Assembly (NCBI GenBank): GCA_947247005.1
Contig: OX365962.1
Location: 2,825,201-2,889,200 of the forward strand
Source: Spisula solida
Taxonomy: Eukaryota; Mollusca; Bivalvia; Venerida; Mactridae
Length of the DNA: 64,000 nt
Reading direction: 5' to 3'
The notes under the pieces are model-generated. The model was not told the DNA's origin. It saw only the letters and a program-made list of their open reading frames with translations, and searched no databases. This document shows positions 44,879 to 55,933 of this stretch, piece after piece. The translations under genes were made by a program, and so were the position numbers. Positions within the stretch are counted from its first letter, which is position 1; every line of letters begins with the position of its first letter.

Positions 44879-45639
44879 ATTACGTCAACCAGACATTTTG
44901 ACAATAATAAAGAGCTTGTCATGCATTATGTAACATACATGTTACTGTAATTGTCCTAAGTTGATTAAACCAATAGTCCATAGCACTGTCACAAACTTGA
45001 CAAATCCACACAACAGTTTTGGTTTTATGGACTTAAATTGCATGTTCAAAACATATTTTACTATCCTTTCTTCTGAGGCAACACTATTTCTGCAATATAC
45101 ACTGTCTTGAACTATTCTGAATTATTCAATATAAATGCTGTTCTCATCTAGGAATGAACTGAAATAAAGAAAACAAAACAATATTTTACAATTATATGAC
45201 AATGCATTGATTAAGTACAGTATTACACAAAGACATATTAATTATAGTGATTACGTCCAGGGTTCCATCCGTTTTAACACCATTTCTCAACAATCGTTCA
45301 GTTCTTTACGGTGACGAAACCCCCTTATTGACTTTCCTTGACTGTAATAACCAGCACTAATTAAGTAGTAATTACCCTTCCTAATAGAAAAAGCAACTTC
45401 TCCACTGTGTAGGAAAATCAACTTTGTTGGCAAATTTGCATGGGAAAGTGTATGGAACAATTTGGATGGCCGGATTGCAAATCCAGTTCATTAACCCCTG
45501 GGTGGACTGGTTCCATCAGAGGCCGGCCATATCAAAGATGAAGGGTACCAGTTACCATGTGCCCCTCAAAGGATCATAACTGTGGCAATAACAAGAAATA
45601 TCACTAAATGGTATGAATACCCCCGCTACTACTTGACAC
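44879..45639. other. Non-coding stretch, possible 3' sequence of the minus-strand gene
   Basis: Largely unique sequence. On the minus strand a good acceptor (TTCTTTATTTCAG) ends at about 45149, but in the phase of the upstream exons it would stop after three codons. It could be an alternative last exon. Confidence 0.3.
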
Positions 45640-46145
45640 AATCACTCAAATGTGCTCTGACTTATAAATGCACAACTAGAGTTGGTCCTGATCAGTCATG
45701 CATGCAAAATTACATTGAAGTCAGACCAATAGTTACAGAGAAATAGAGCTGACAACATTAATAGGTGTAAAAAACAAAGGGCAATAACTCAAATGTGTGC
45801 CGACAAAATGCACAACTAGGCTTGGTAAAGATCAGTCATGCACAGTTTCGTTGAAATCCTACTACTGGTAACAGAGAAATAGCACGGACAAAATTTATAA
45901 ACATATAAACAAAGGGCCGTAACTCCCTTAAAATTCATCCAACCAACGTGTCCCAACAATATGCATGACTAGACTTGGTACTGATTTTTCATGCAAAGTT
46001 TCATTGAAATTCTACTGTCGGTAACAGAGACATAGCACAGACAAATTTTACATGGACAAACAGGTCAACAGATCAACCAACTAACCTCAAGCATGACTCC
46101 AATATAGCCCCCATATACTTTGTATCAGGGATGTATAATTATAGG
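45640..46145 (+). repeat. Family B dispersed repeat (tandem ~130 bp units)
   Basis: Units share CAAAGGGC.ATAACTC, CAACTAGGCTTGGTA and CATGCAAAGTTTCATTGAAA. It ends with AGCATGACTCCAATATAGCC and CCCATATACTTTGTATC. The mirror of this unit order is at 56205-57070 on the opposite strand. Confidence 0.7.
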
Positions 46146-46342
46146 ACCTACAGTCCTGACAATATGACCAACTAGGTTTAATTGTACTAACAATCGTGAA
46201 TGCATGTTAAGTTTCTAGTTAATCATTGGTTGGATGTCAATGAAACTTGACATGATTAGTTGGTAGATAAAGAAAACACATCTATATATACAAACATATT
46301 CTTGGCCATTAAAAGGCAATTACTCTAGCAATAAACATCGTT

Positions 46343-49300
46343 CTAAAAAAGTTTGATTTTATGCGAGAGACACAAATCTTTCCTTTCTATTATTTGCTTA
46401 GCAGTGAAAGCTGGCTTCTTTCCTTTATTGCTAATGGCAACTGATACCATCAGAACTGAGATTGATTAAAATAATCTAAAAGAATGTATTAATCATTTAA
46501 TGTCCAGATTATTAATATACTTTAAGTCTATGTATACAAGTAGTATATGGCATATATTTACTTGAAGTATACCGTATTAACTAAAAAGTCACTGTGCAAG
46601 TTTGAATCTTACCTTCAGTATGTAATTTAACCACTTTTAGTATAACCAAGTCTTTTACCATCCGCCTGTTCACTACCGGTAATTCTGAAACAAATTTATA
46701 AATTTTCAATATTTAAAAAATGAAAGCTTTTTACGCATGTACTTTGATATGGGAATACGCATTGGTTTAAATAAATAAAACTTTAAATGAGTGAAAAGAA
46801 CAGTATTTTTCAAATCATGTATTTTGTGATTCAAAATTTGTTTGTCACAGGAAATATGTAACGTCCGTACCCCCTCTGTATTAACTACAAAGTACAACAG
46901 AATATCTTGTCACTCATTTATACATAGTACCAGTCTTATTTTAGACACAGCATAAACATTGATATCATTACATAAAATGAGCCTTTTTTAATAAAGGAAC
47001 AAAAATCATGTAGTGTCCGTCCCCTATTAGACATGGTCCAGTGCCAAAAAGCAGGCCTTTAAGTTGACTTTATTATGAGTAATTATCCTTTTTAAAAGGT
47101 ATTTAATGTAAAATCATACAAATGATTAGTTTCTTTAAAAACTGAATGATAAAACTTTTTGTTTTAATTAATGGTTATTTATACTTAAATATATTCAATT
47201 TTTACTTATAAATATTTTAATTTATATTTTATGTCACTTTTTTCTACTTCAATTGTATTTTGTACATTATAAATTGTCTCTCGCATAGAATTGTAAAAGT
47301 AGTTTTTATAAAAGAAGTTTCAAATTCTTTAATCTACTAATTTATATGATATTATATATTGTTTGCTTAGACAAAGAAAATTTGTAATATTTAATAGGAA
47401 GATTAAAAACAACATTCATTTATTGAGGGGACGGACGTTAACAGTTCAAGGGGGTGGACATTATAGTTATGCATCAATTGTCAGTTACTGGTATGATTTA
47501 AGTTTTTATTTCTGATAAGTCAATATTTATACAAATCAAAGATCTAATAATACACTTTTAGATCTTTGTACAGATAAATTTTAGTAATTAACCTATTCTT
47601 TTTTCAGATGCATTATTTCATAAATGGCATTATTTTATATTAAATCCATGGCTTTATTTTTAAAATATATTACAGAGTGTACTCTGTCTTCTAAATATTA
47701 AAGTATGTACTGCAGTCATAAACATCACTTTTTATCTTACTTTAATAATTCCTAGTTTAGTTGATCTCCAAATCAAACCAATATACAATCCTTTCAAATC
47801 AAAGGAGTTATATAGTCTTTTTCCTGTCTCATGCTATTTCAATAATTTAACATCAATTCCTTGTAAACACAATAGATCCCTGCTACCACTACATGATCCC
47901 TAATTTATGCAGCCACTGTCCACAATACTAATATACAACCCTTTCAAGTGGTAGGTTTATGGTCTATTTTGCAGTCTCCTGCAGCTTCAATTATTGATAA
48001 TAAAAACATAGACCTGGCTTAGGATTTGAGCTAGGTTTTGTAATATTACATAATAGGGAGGAGATAATTAATAACTGCAAAGGTAATATTGCACAGTCTG
48101 ACTTGTGGGAGGAATTAATTTAATATACAGTCTGGCTCTGTACATTCAGGGAGGAGCTCAATATGGTCAGATAAAAAATACATATTGTATAAAAATGACA
48201 TGTATAGTATAAATATAATTGATTACAAATGGTATTACAAATTTCTATGAATGTGCGGTGCCAAGATAATTATATAATAATGATGAATATGTATGCCCAG
48301 TGTGCCAGTAAGAACTATGATGAATATGCCCTGGGAAGTGTGCAAGTATGAACTAAGATGGTAATAATGCCCTGTACACCAATATTAACTATACTGAATA
48401 TGCATGATATTCTTTTCTTGTAATTAATAGATGCTGTGATGTATGTGTGTTTGTACAGTTCTCTGTATTAAGACATTATATTCACTATTTCAAACTAATT
48501 AATTAACTAATTTTATTTATGACCTTATTAATTAGTGTAACTTTATACAGTGGTGATAGTTTAAGTCACTGCTAACGCACTGGGCCTGTTATCCAGAGGT
48601 TGTGGGCTCAAATTCCACGGACTTGACGGAAATATTTATTATATTTCTCGCTGTATTTGACCGTGCGTACTGCCAAGTATCTGGGTTAAGGTGCCAGGAA
48701 GCTGTGTATCGGTGCTATACACAGGGCACATGAAAGAACCCGGCTGTCTATTCGAAATAAGAGGCAGCACCTGACATGGCTGTATCTAATCTATCTCTCT
48801 CCCTTAAGGGCATTCTCTCAGTCGGTCAGATCATGCTGTATTTGCAAAGGTAGAGGATAGTCCTGCGTCCTTGTGGCTGCAACACTATAATGTAAGTGCC
48901 TTTGAATGTGTGTTTGCTTGAAAAAGGCGCTCTATAAATCTGGTATATTTATTTAATTTATTTATTAGCTTTCTCAAGTTTCTGTATTGATTACAATGTT
49001 TAAAGAAATACCTTCTTATAATAATAAATCTACATGAAATTGCTTTAACTATTTTAATAATTAAAGTGGTAATCACAGTCCTGAGTTATAACTTAATTAA
49101 TAGATATTGATCTAATTATGTGGTCTAAAATCATAATTTGCATGTTTTGCATAGGAAATGTTTCAGAAACACGTATTTTATATATCTAAAATGATGTTTT
49201 TGGGAGGCGTTTAAGCCTCTCATTACTACCATTGCCCATTTCTTACAAAATACAAAATTAACCGCCTTTAGGCTGCTATGTGAATCCGCATTCAAGTAGT

Positions 49301-52295
49301 TCCAGAAACTGTCAACATTCCCAATACTGCTACATACCGGTATGTTTCTCCAAATTTTTTAACTGATTTAAGCCAATCAGCAACATTTGTTTATTCCAAG
49401 ATCAAAAATTATTGTGAAACTGTTCGTTAAATCGATATTTTTGCAAAAAAATCACTACACTGGCCGATACCGAACTTGTTTCATAATACGAAAATGACGT
49501 GTTCATCAAATGTCCCCGCTGTAAAGCTATTTTTAGACTACGGTCAAGTGATGGTTTTATCAATGAATCGTATACGGTCTGCAAAGTACTGTTACAGTTA
49601 TGCAATCATATGGTGTCGCTGTACTAGCTAGCCGCTTTCTATAGACTGTCTCACGCTGTAAGGGAATTGATTACAAGACCGTACTGTAGAATCTGATAAA
49701 TAGGCGCGTAGTATTATTTTAAAGCCACTTTTGATATACCCATTCAATGCACATATTACATATAAATTAATATGCACCTTTTAACAATTATTTAGATACC
49801 CAACATGCCTATATAGTCACATATGCCTACTTTGACATTCAAGACAAGATCGGCAGTAAGAAAACGAACATTAAACATGTAAAGTCGGTTTAAGCTTTAG
49901 TAGCAGCAACCAGATCGCCTCCCACCAGTACTCTCAGTGCTTTGATTATACACGGTGTAATAATGTGTATAAAAAGAAGAGATAATACACTTTTTTCAGT
50001 GTTTATGTTTGCTGTCTGTATCCAGGGACATATTCATAGGGTGGACAAGTGGTCCAGTGGTAAGAGCTTAGTATTGACTGCTGATCCGAAGATGTGGATT
50101 CTATCCCGCCACATGCCTGATTAAAACAGAAATGCTTTCCATTTGAAGTGTTTCCCATGGTGTACCTAACGTTACTAAAATTACAATTACTGACAGTCTT
50201 TCGAACGAGACTTTAGACAGATCGAGGTCCCGTGTATGATTAAAAGAACCAGGGATGCTTCTGGAAATGGGGCATCTTCTGTATCATGCACTATCCCCCC
50301 AAACTAAAGTGACTAACCTCTTCTGGGGGTCTCTCCCATATGGGTTTCTGGTGGTGAGGATAAATTAAAGCATATGAGCTAGTCTCCAGGAAAACCTGCT
50401 ATTTTGACAAATCATTTGATGTTGAGATTTTTTATTATCTAAAAGAGTAATCTTAATATCTTAATGAAGCAAAATGCAAAAGAAATTTGGTTAATATCAT
50501 GATTTTTAAAGAAGTTACAGCTGTTTAGTTGAGGCCCTATTCAGGCCCTTTTTTGCATGACATCGCAAGCGTCATTCAAACGTTATACGACGTCGTTGTA
50601 ACAAGTACTTTATAAATACTGCATTTGATCAATTCTTGACGTAAACTGGTTAAAGTGGTATCAAGTTTTAGAATGATGTTTTAAGTTTAAAAATATACAT
50701 CCAAAAATGTTCACATTTAGAGAAAGACTACTAGTTACTGTTTTAAACAACTAACTCCTCGTTTTTCTCAATCAGAGTACTTTTCTGAAATTGGTCACCA
50801 TAGTAACAAAGTAAATGATTTCGACATTATTGATTATTAATTAAAAAATTTAAAGCTAAGATGTAGTAATATATGGATAAATGACTTAAAATTGAATCTA
50901 TTGGTATGTCATTTTTTCTTATTTGAAAGCTTTTTTTAGAGCTTGTTACATGCAGTAGATTATAAATGTCAATATAGCAGGTTTTCCTGGAGACTGGCTC
51001 ATATAAAAAATAAGGACAAATTTGGTGGGGGCGTTTGGACCTGAAGCCCCCCCCCCCCCCAGCTGGCTGGCTATATACCAATGAATTGATCAATTGGTGG
51101 CTAACTATATCTCTTGGCATCTTTCTATAGAGACCTGTATATTGGACATGTAAAATATGACATCCACTGTATAGGCCCCCCAGGCATGACTAATCAAGCA
51201 CTCAACATGACCTACTGCTGTTGAAGATGTGATTTGTGAAACTGATAAGACAATTAAAAGTGTGTTTAGGTTGATTAAAGATGGTCAGCCACAGATTACA
51301 TATATAACTGATGTTCACCATTTAATCCCATTAAATTTGAGCATGGTGATTAAAAATTAAAGTTTTACCTGAAGAATTGATAGTTAAATATGACATGCAT
51401 GTACATTGTAATATAATTACAGAGAGAAAAATGTATACTTTTCATTTCTTGTTGGTACAATTAATTAGGATTAAATGTTTGAATGGAAAGTAATGATCAC
51501 AATATTTTTAAATATCATCCATTTTGACATTGAAATGTGTTTGATAAATTTTAGTACTAAGAACTATTTTATATCACTGAATATTAGCTAAAAATTTAAA
51601 GTGCAGGAAATCTCATTAGGCCCACAGACTGCTACGTGCCTGAATATGTTTTTATTATATTATTTATAAATATATCCAGACGACAGGATAGGAACCTGAT
51701 ATTTTAAAACACATATGGCCCAAAACACTATCCAAGCTTAATTACTGGCAATTTTCTATACGGCCGGGTGCTTCTCAGTAAGTTGAGTAACGGGCTCTGT
51801 AAGGCTGTATAGTGTTTTGGGCCATATATTCTAAAATATCAGGTTCCTGTAGGCCTACATAAATTATCATTTTAAAAAACATCATGTTTGAATAAATTAC
51901 ACCATTTTAATTCATACATTGAATGAAGAAATCTTCACATTGAGGGAACACACCTCCATTGTCCCCCCCCACCTTCAACCTCATCTGCCCTGGACCCCCC
52001 CCCCCCCCCCCGTGTTTATGCATGGAAGACAAGAACAAAATGATCATAACATACATGATTTTACCTTTTTAACTTTAATCTTGTAATTTAAATCTTTATA
52101 ATGGTACAGCCTACTACATGTTCACATTATTAATTTACATACATGTAGTTGATTTCTATAATATCACGTAGATCTACATGTTTTTTCTACTAATTCTAGA
52201 TAACGTAGAATCTACGCAATAATTTAATAACTAATTGATTACTTCAATTACTTACCTTCGTCAACTTGTCCAGGTGTAGAATATGTATCTTCCAT
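46343..52295 (-). CDS. Candidate 74-residue protein, three coding exons, unknown function
   Basis: Minus-strand exons 52295-52256 (ATG; donor G|GTAAG), 46684-46613 (acceptor TTTGTTTCAG; donor G|GTAAG) and 46455-46343 (acceptor ATCAATCTCAG; stop TAG) join in phase 1 both times, giving an uninterrupted 74-residue frame. An in-frame stop lies just upstream of the ATG. The product starts MEDTYSTPGQVDE; the middle exon (residues 14-37) is rich in Val, Leu and Lys and may form an amphipathic helix; the last exon has KGKKPAF. No signal peptide and no family recognised. Intron 1 (~5.6 kb) holds a SINE, TIR family D and a hairpin. Support is splice sites and open phase only; the second exon alone is 24 clean codons, which chance could give. 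It could also be the 5' part of a longer, alternatively spliced gene. Confidence 0.4.
46700..48540. other. Intron sequence without recognised features
   Basis: Very AT-rich. Two patches of plain text similarity to GGGGACGGACGTTA near 47430 and CGTCCGTACCCCCTC near 46862 suggest an old small inverted element around 46860-47455. No exon supported. Confidence 0.35.
48545..48965 (+). mobile_element. tRNA-derived SINE, family W (copy 2)
   Basis: Head with AACGCACTGGGCC and GGTTGTGGGCTCAAATTCC; body with GTGCCAGGAAGCTGTGTATC, GGTGCTATACACAGGGC, CATCATGCTGTA-like words and a 3' end GGCGCTCTATAAATCTGGTA. Collinear with the inverted copy at 37570-38045. Lies in intron 1 of the minus-strand candidate gene. 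Confidence 0.75.
48966..49935. other. Intron sequence without recognised features
   Basis: AT-rich. A 67-codon minus-strand frame at 49402-49605 has no splice or family support. Confidence 0.35.
50040..50372 (+). mobile_element. tRNA-derived SINE, another family
   Basis: Head GACAAGTGGTCCAGTGGTAA (A box) with GTGGATTCTATCCCGCCAC (B-box-like). The body ends near GGGGTCTCTCCCATATGGG. Single copy in the window, so its 3' limit is uncertain. It abuts TIR family D. Confidence 0.6.
50376..51006. mobile_element. TIR family D, full-length copy (~630 bp)
   Basis: CATATGAGCTAGTCTCCAGG and AAAACCTGCTATTTTGAC at the left are inverted at the right (AATATAGCAGGTTTTCCTGG, AGACTGGCTCATATA). Partial copies at 1545 and 13890 share the right terminus and interior words. 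No transposase-like frame. Confidence 0.75.
51046..51061 (+). repeat. Poly(C) tract
   Basis: A C14 homopolymer just after GAAGC. It creates a Gly run in the minus-strand frame at 50827-51120, which I do not regard as coding. Confidence 0.9.
51062..51685. other. Intron sequence without recognised features
   Basis: No supported exon or repeat. Confidence 0.35.
51688..51848. mobile_element. ~160 bp fold-back element
   Basis: AGGAACCTGATATTTTAAAA and ATGGCCCAAAACACTAT at the left pair with ATAGTGTTTTGGGCCAT and CTAAAATATCAGGTTCCT at the right: arms of about 42 bp around a ~75 bp loop. No coding. Confidence 0.85.
51960..52015 (+). repeat. Poly(C)-rich tracts
   Basis: GTCCCCCCCCACC and a run of about 16 C before GTGTTTATG. 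Similar C/G homopolymers recur at 53060-53110 and 53727-53775. Confidence 0.85.
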
Positions 52296-52570
52296 CGCAA
52301 TATAGATTAGATGTTGAAAATAATTCACTAACAACCAAGTGCGTACGTATATCCTTGGTTTAACTGTTTAACTGTTAAAGACAATTTCCAGGACGAATTC
52401 ATTAATTATAAACGTGTAAAACATAATTGAGAAATGTCGTTTTAAAACACTACAGCAAACTGTTAATTCTTTCTGATGTATTATTTTGCAAACATTATAA
52501 AGTTTCTAATCGATAAATCCAAGTAAAACGACATATAAGAAGATAAACATTAAACATTACGTTGCCTTTA
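52296..52570. promoter_or_regulatory. Putative bidirectional promoter region
   Basis: This segment separates the ATG of the minus-strand candidate gene (52295) from a possible 5' exon of the plus-strand candidate gene (donor at 52725). AT-rich; a weak TATA-like TTTATAAG is at 52566. The call depends entirely on the two gene models being right. Confidence 0.3.
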
Positions 52571-52724
52571 TAAGAATGGTCCCTACACATATAATGGACT
52601 AGACCAGGCACCCCACTGCGTATCTGTCTACCGGTCAGTGTGTACACACACGACATAAACCGCGTGAAGCTGAAGAGGACTGCATCTTTACACGGACCAT
52701 GACTGATGTATAAATGAGGCTGAG
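52571..52724 (+). other. Possible 5' untranslated exon of the plus-strand candidate gene
   Basis: Ends GGCTGAG|GTAAGAT, a strong donor, 3.2 kb before the first coding exon. It contains two upstream ATGs: a four-codon uORF (ATGACTGATGTATAA) and an ATG at 52714. If spliced to 55886, the second gives a 20-codon uORF ending in TGA at 55935-55937, overlapping the main ATG by the four bases ATGA. The 5' limit is unknown. Confidence 0.3.
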
Positions 52725-52839
52725 GTAAGATATACTGTCTGTATTTGTGTCTTTTTATTTTAAATTTAATTATAACGACTTGATTGTTCAGTATTCAGTA
52801 ATGCATGTATTTGTTGATTAAATTTAGATGCGTTTAAGA

Positions 52840-54710
52840 GGACGACAGGGGCGTAGCTTGGTCGAAATCAATGTGTAGGCCACGTTATTTTAGGGGTCCC
52901 CCGAAAAAATAATTTCTATATCGTTGCAGGTGCATTCTTAACCGTTTTCAGAGTAAAAAACAAGAGTAACTACGACGCACTATTCTGTTAGAATATAATT
53001 CGCACTATTCTGTTAGAATATAATTCATCAAAATACATGGGCGTAGGAGCGTCTTCAACATTGGGGGGGGGGGGGGGGTGTGCAAATATTTGGGAAGGGG
53101 GGGGGGGCGAAATTTTTTTATTGAGATATTTGGGGGTCACATTAAGTGTTAATAAGCTATGGTGAAAGTTGGTGTTTATATTCACTAAGGTTAGGTGTAT
53201 GCTAAGGTGTTTGCTTGTCAAAATCCCGGTAAAAAATTGAACCCTATCATAAACTAGTAAGTAGGGGGATCCGTGGGCATGCTCCCCAGGAATTTCTTAA
53301 AACATTGGGCCAAACTGGTGTGTTCTGAGATAAGTGTTTGGTAAGATCAATCAAATTAAGTCTTTATTTTGTAAATATTTTTTACGAATTATTGAACAGA
53401 TGCCCGGATTCTGAGAGTTTTAGTGGTTTAGTAAGGGAATTTAACATAGCAATAACAAAGTTTAAAAGCAATATAGGAGTTGGTGCAAACTTTATCTTAC
53501 AATGTATTTCTGTAGTCCTTGTAGTTCTTTTCAACAGTTACGTGATCGGGTGATAACATATTACATAGATTAAAATCATTTTGCGAGCGCAGCGGGCACG
53601 GAAATTCACATTTTATACCTTTTAACCAAGGATAAAAGGCAAATTACCTAGTACAAGACTATTTTAGGTGGAAAATTATGAATATGTTCTGAATTATTGG
53701 GGGGCCAAACGATATGTTGGCCCCCCCCCCCCTGTCCTAACATTGGGGGGGGCCTGGTCCCCTTGCCCCCCCCCTTCTCCTACGCCCATGAAATATCTAA
53801 ATCATTAACATGAATGAAAATCACACTAGTAGGAGTATTGTCTACAGTCTAGATTTCATATAAACATAGATTTCCTTATTGTATGAGGGTCCCGGGGACA
53901 TGCTCCCCCGAATTTTTGAAATTATATTCTGTCATTTGTGTTCTCTGGACTATAAATATCAATAAGGCCAAATAAAAAAATATGTCTGGTTCAGGGAACC
54001 CGACCCTTCATATTTTTTCCTTGGGATCCTAACTTTTATTGTTTTTTGGGAATTATTGTTTTTGTGGTACGGGAAATTTGTACGAAAGACCTATGATAAC
54101 GCAATTTTCTATTTGAAACCATTGAAGAGATGGTACCTGGATGTGTGTCATTTGTGAGCTCAATGTTAGCATATAGTACATAGGGTAATTATTAAAAGGC
54201 AAATGGTGTATAATAAGCAAGCTACATGGCTAAATAAATACAGATATATTTAAGCAAACACCACAATACTAAGTATCACATGTTGGAAGTAAGTTACAAA
54301 ATGATGTCTGATAATTATCTCTACTTAAGTATGACTATGGCTTATGCAGCACACATGGAAACTGTATGTTACCGGTTACCCTCTTCAGTAAATTCCCTAG
54401 TGTTATTGTTATTGTACATTGAGTATTTCCAAAAAAAAAAGCCCATAAATAATGCCTACGCCCCCCCCCTAATTTTTGGGGCAATGTTGCCTGTACCAGA
54501 CTTTTTTTTGGCCTAACACTCTAGGTGAGTTTGACACTCCTATACCCCATACCCCAATTGATTTTTATTGCATTTTTGGCATTTTTATTGTTTTCGACTT
54601 TCTGTGAAAAAGTGTAGGCGGCGGCCTATATGGCCTATAGGAAGTTATGCCCCTTGACGCGGCAGGGGGGGGGGGCAGGACCTTATCCATTCACAAACCA
54701 CCATGGCAAA
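52840..54710. mobile_element. Cluster of GGGCGTAG-type repeats with G/C homopolymers
   Basis: CATGGGCGTAGGAG at 53037 is inverted at 53776-53790 (CTCCTACGCCCATG), defining a ~755 bp element bounded by poly(G)/poly(C). Outside it are AGGGGCGTAGCTTGGTCG (52848), two GGGCATGCTCCCC/GGACATGCTCCCC words (53272, 53896), GCCTACGCCCCCCCC (54456) and a terminus near 54655 (TTATGCCCCTTGACGC). This vocabulary is familiar from dispersed repeats of marine invertebrates. No intact frame. It lies in the first intron of the plus-strand candidate gene. Confidence 0.6.
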
Positions 54711-55885
54711 TATTTTCTTGTGTCTATTTGCTTATTTTTGGTAAATAAATTCAGTGGTATTCCACTGGTTTTTCTTTTTATTACCTCCCCTTATTAAAAA
54801 TTCCACATATATATTAAAAATTCCAAAATACTCTTTAAAAAAACATTTTGTTATATCCACATTATCATATAAAGGGAGAGGTTTATTAAATTAATTTGAC
54901 AAAATTGAAAATTCATAATTTCAACTTTACATTAATTAAGCCACAGTACAAGTACTAAAAACTTAACCCTGTCATTATTTAAAACTATCTGAATGATTTT
55001 CGGTGACTTGCATGTAAGCAGCAATTATTGTTGAGTACTTTCCTTTTAGTTCTTACTTGGTGTCTGACCATGAGACTATAGGGTTCTAAAGTGAAATGAA
55101 TGATAAATAAATTTAAAAAGATTTTTATGGATATAAGTGAAATTTTCCTCAAACCTTCTCTGGAATTCCGGTGGTATCAGAGAAATTTTTACTAGTATAT
55201 CAGTGGAATGCACTATTATTCCAGTGGTATACCAGCGGTAAAAAGTTTGTGGTATTCCAGTGAAATTTACCGCTGGTATATATGTATACTAATGAAACTT
55301 TTACTAGCTGTTAATGAAAATAGCGAAAGTAGATCCGCTTAGTAACTGTTGTTAGGAATGAGATAGCTGCATAGGTACCTTAAGTGTTAAGACTACACAT
55401 GTACATCGGAAGTCGGGCAATTGGCCCTTTGAGGTCAAGGTCACTGGAATTAAATACTGAAAACGAAACTTTCCTGCTCAATTTTTCAAGTAAGGTATGG
55501 GCCATTGGTGGTCATGGTCACTGGAACTAAAAATTGAAAAAAAAAATTCCTGTACAATTTTCTTGTAGTTACCTAGTTAAGTATGAGATAACATTGGTTG
55601 AACTTGCTGTGTATTAATTTAGCTTGTGTTAAAACCGCCGCTTTGGATTGAACATGGGACTGGTGAGGTCAATGCCACTGTGACAAAACAGCATATATCC
55701 ATTTCTGTCAAATTACGCTTTGCTGTCAGACATGAAAATCTGGTTTTTGCGAAATTTCCTTATCGTGTATGCCTTTTGTGCTCTGATTTATGCTGTTGAA
55801 TGCTCTGTCCTGGAGTGTCATCATGTCTGTTTTGTTATTATCTTTTTAACCAAACTGTAAGACTTTTGTATACTTTTCATTTCAG
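54711..55885. other. Intron sequence without recognised genes
   Basis: Includes a GTGGTATTCCAGTGG-rich stretch at about 54752-55270 in which ATTCCAGTGGTAT-like words recur, and TGAGGTCAAGGTCACTGG words at about 55430 and 55505. No exon supported. Confidence 0.4.
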
Positions 55886-55933
55886 ATCACACTTCAATGG
55901 CCTGTATGAAAGTGATTTCTGGTCAATTGAAAA

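Noticed and set aside
52988..53221. 77-codon minus-strand frame with proline runs
   Set aside because: The proline runs are poly(G) tracts at the edge of a GGGCGTAG-type repeat.
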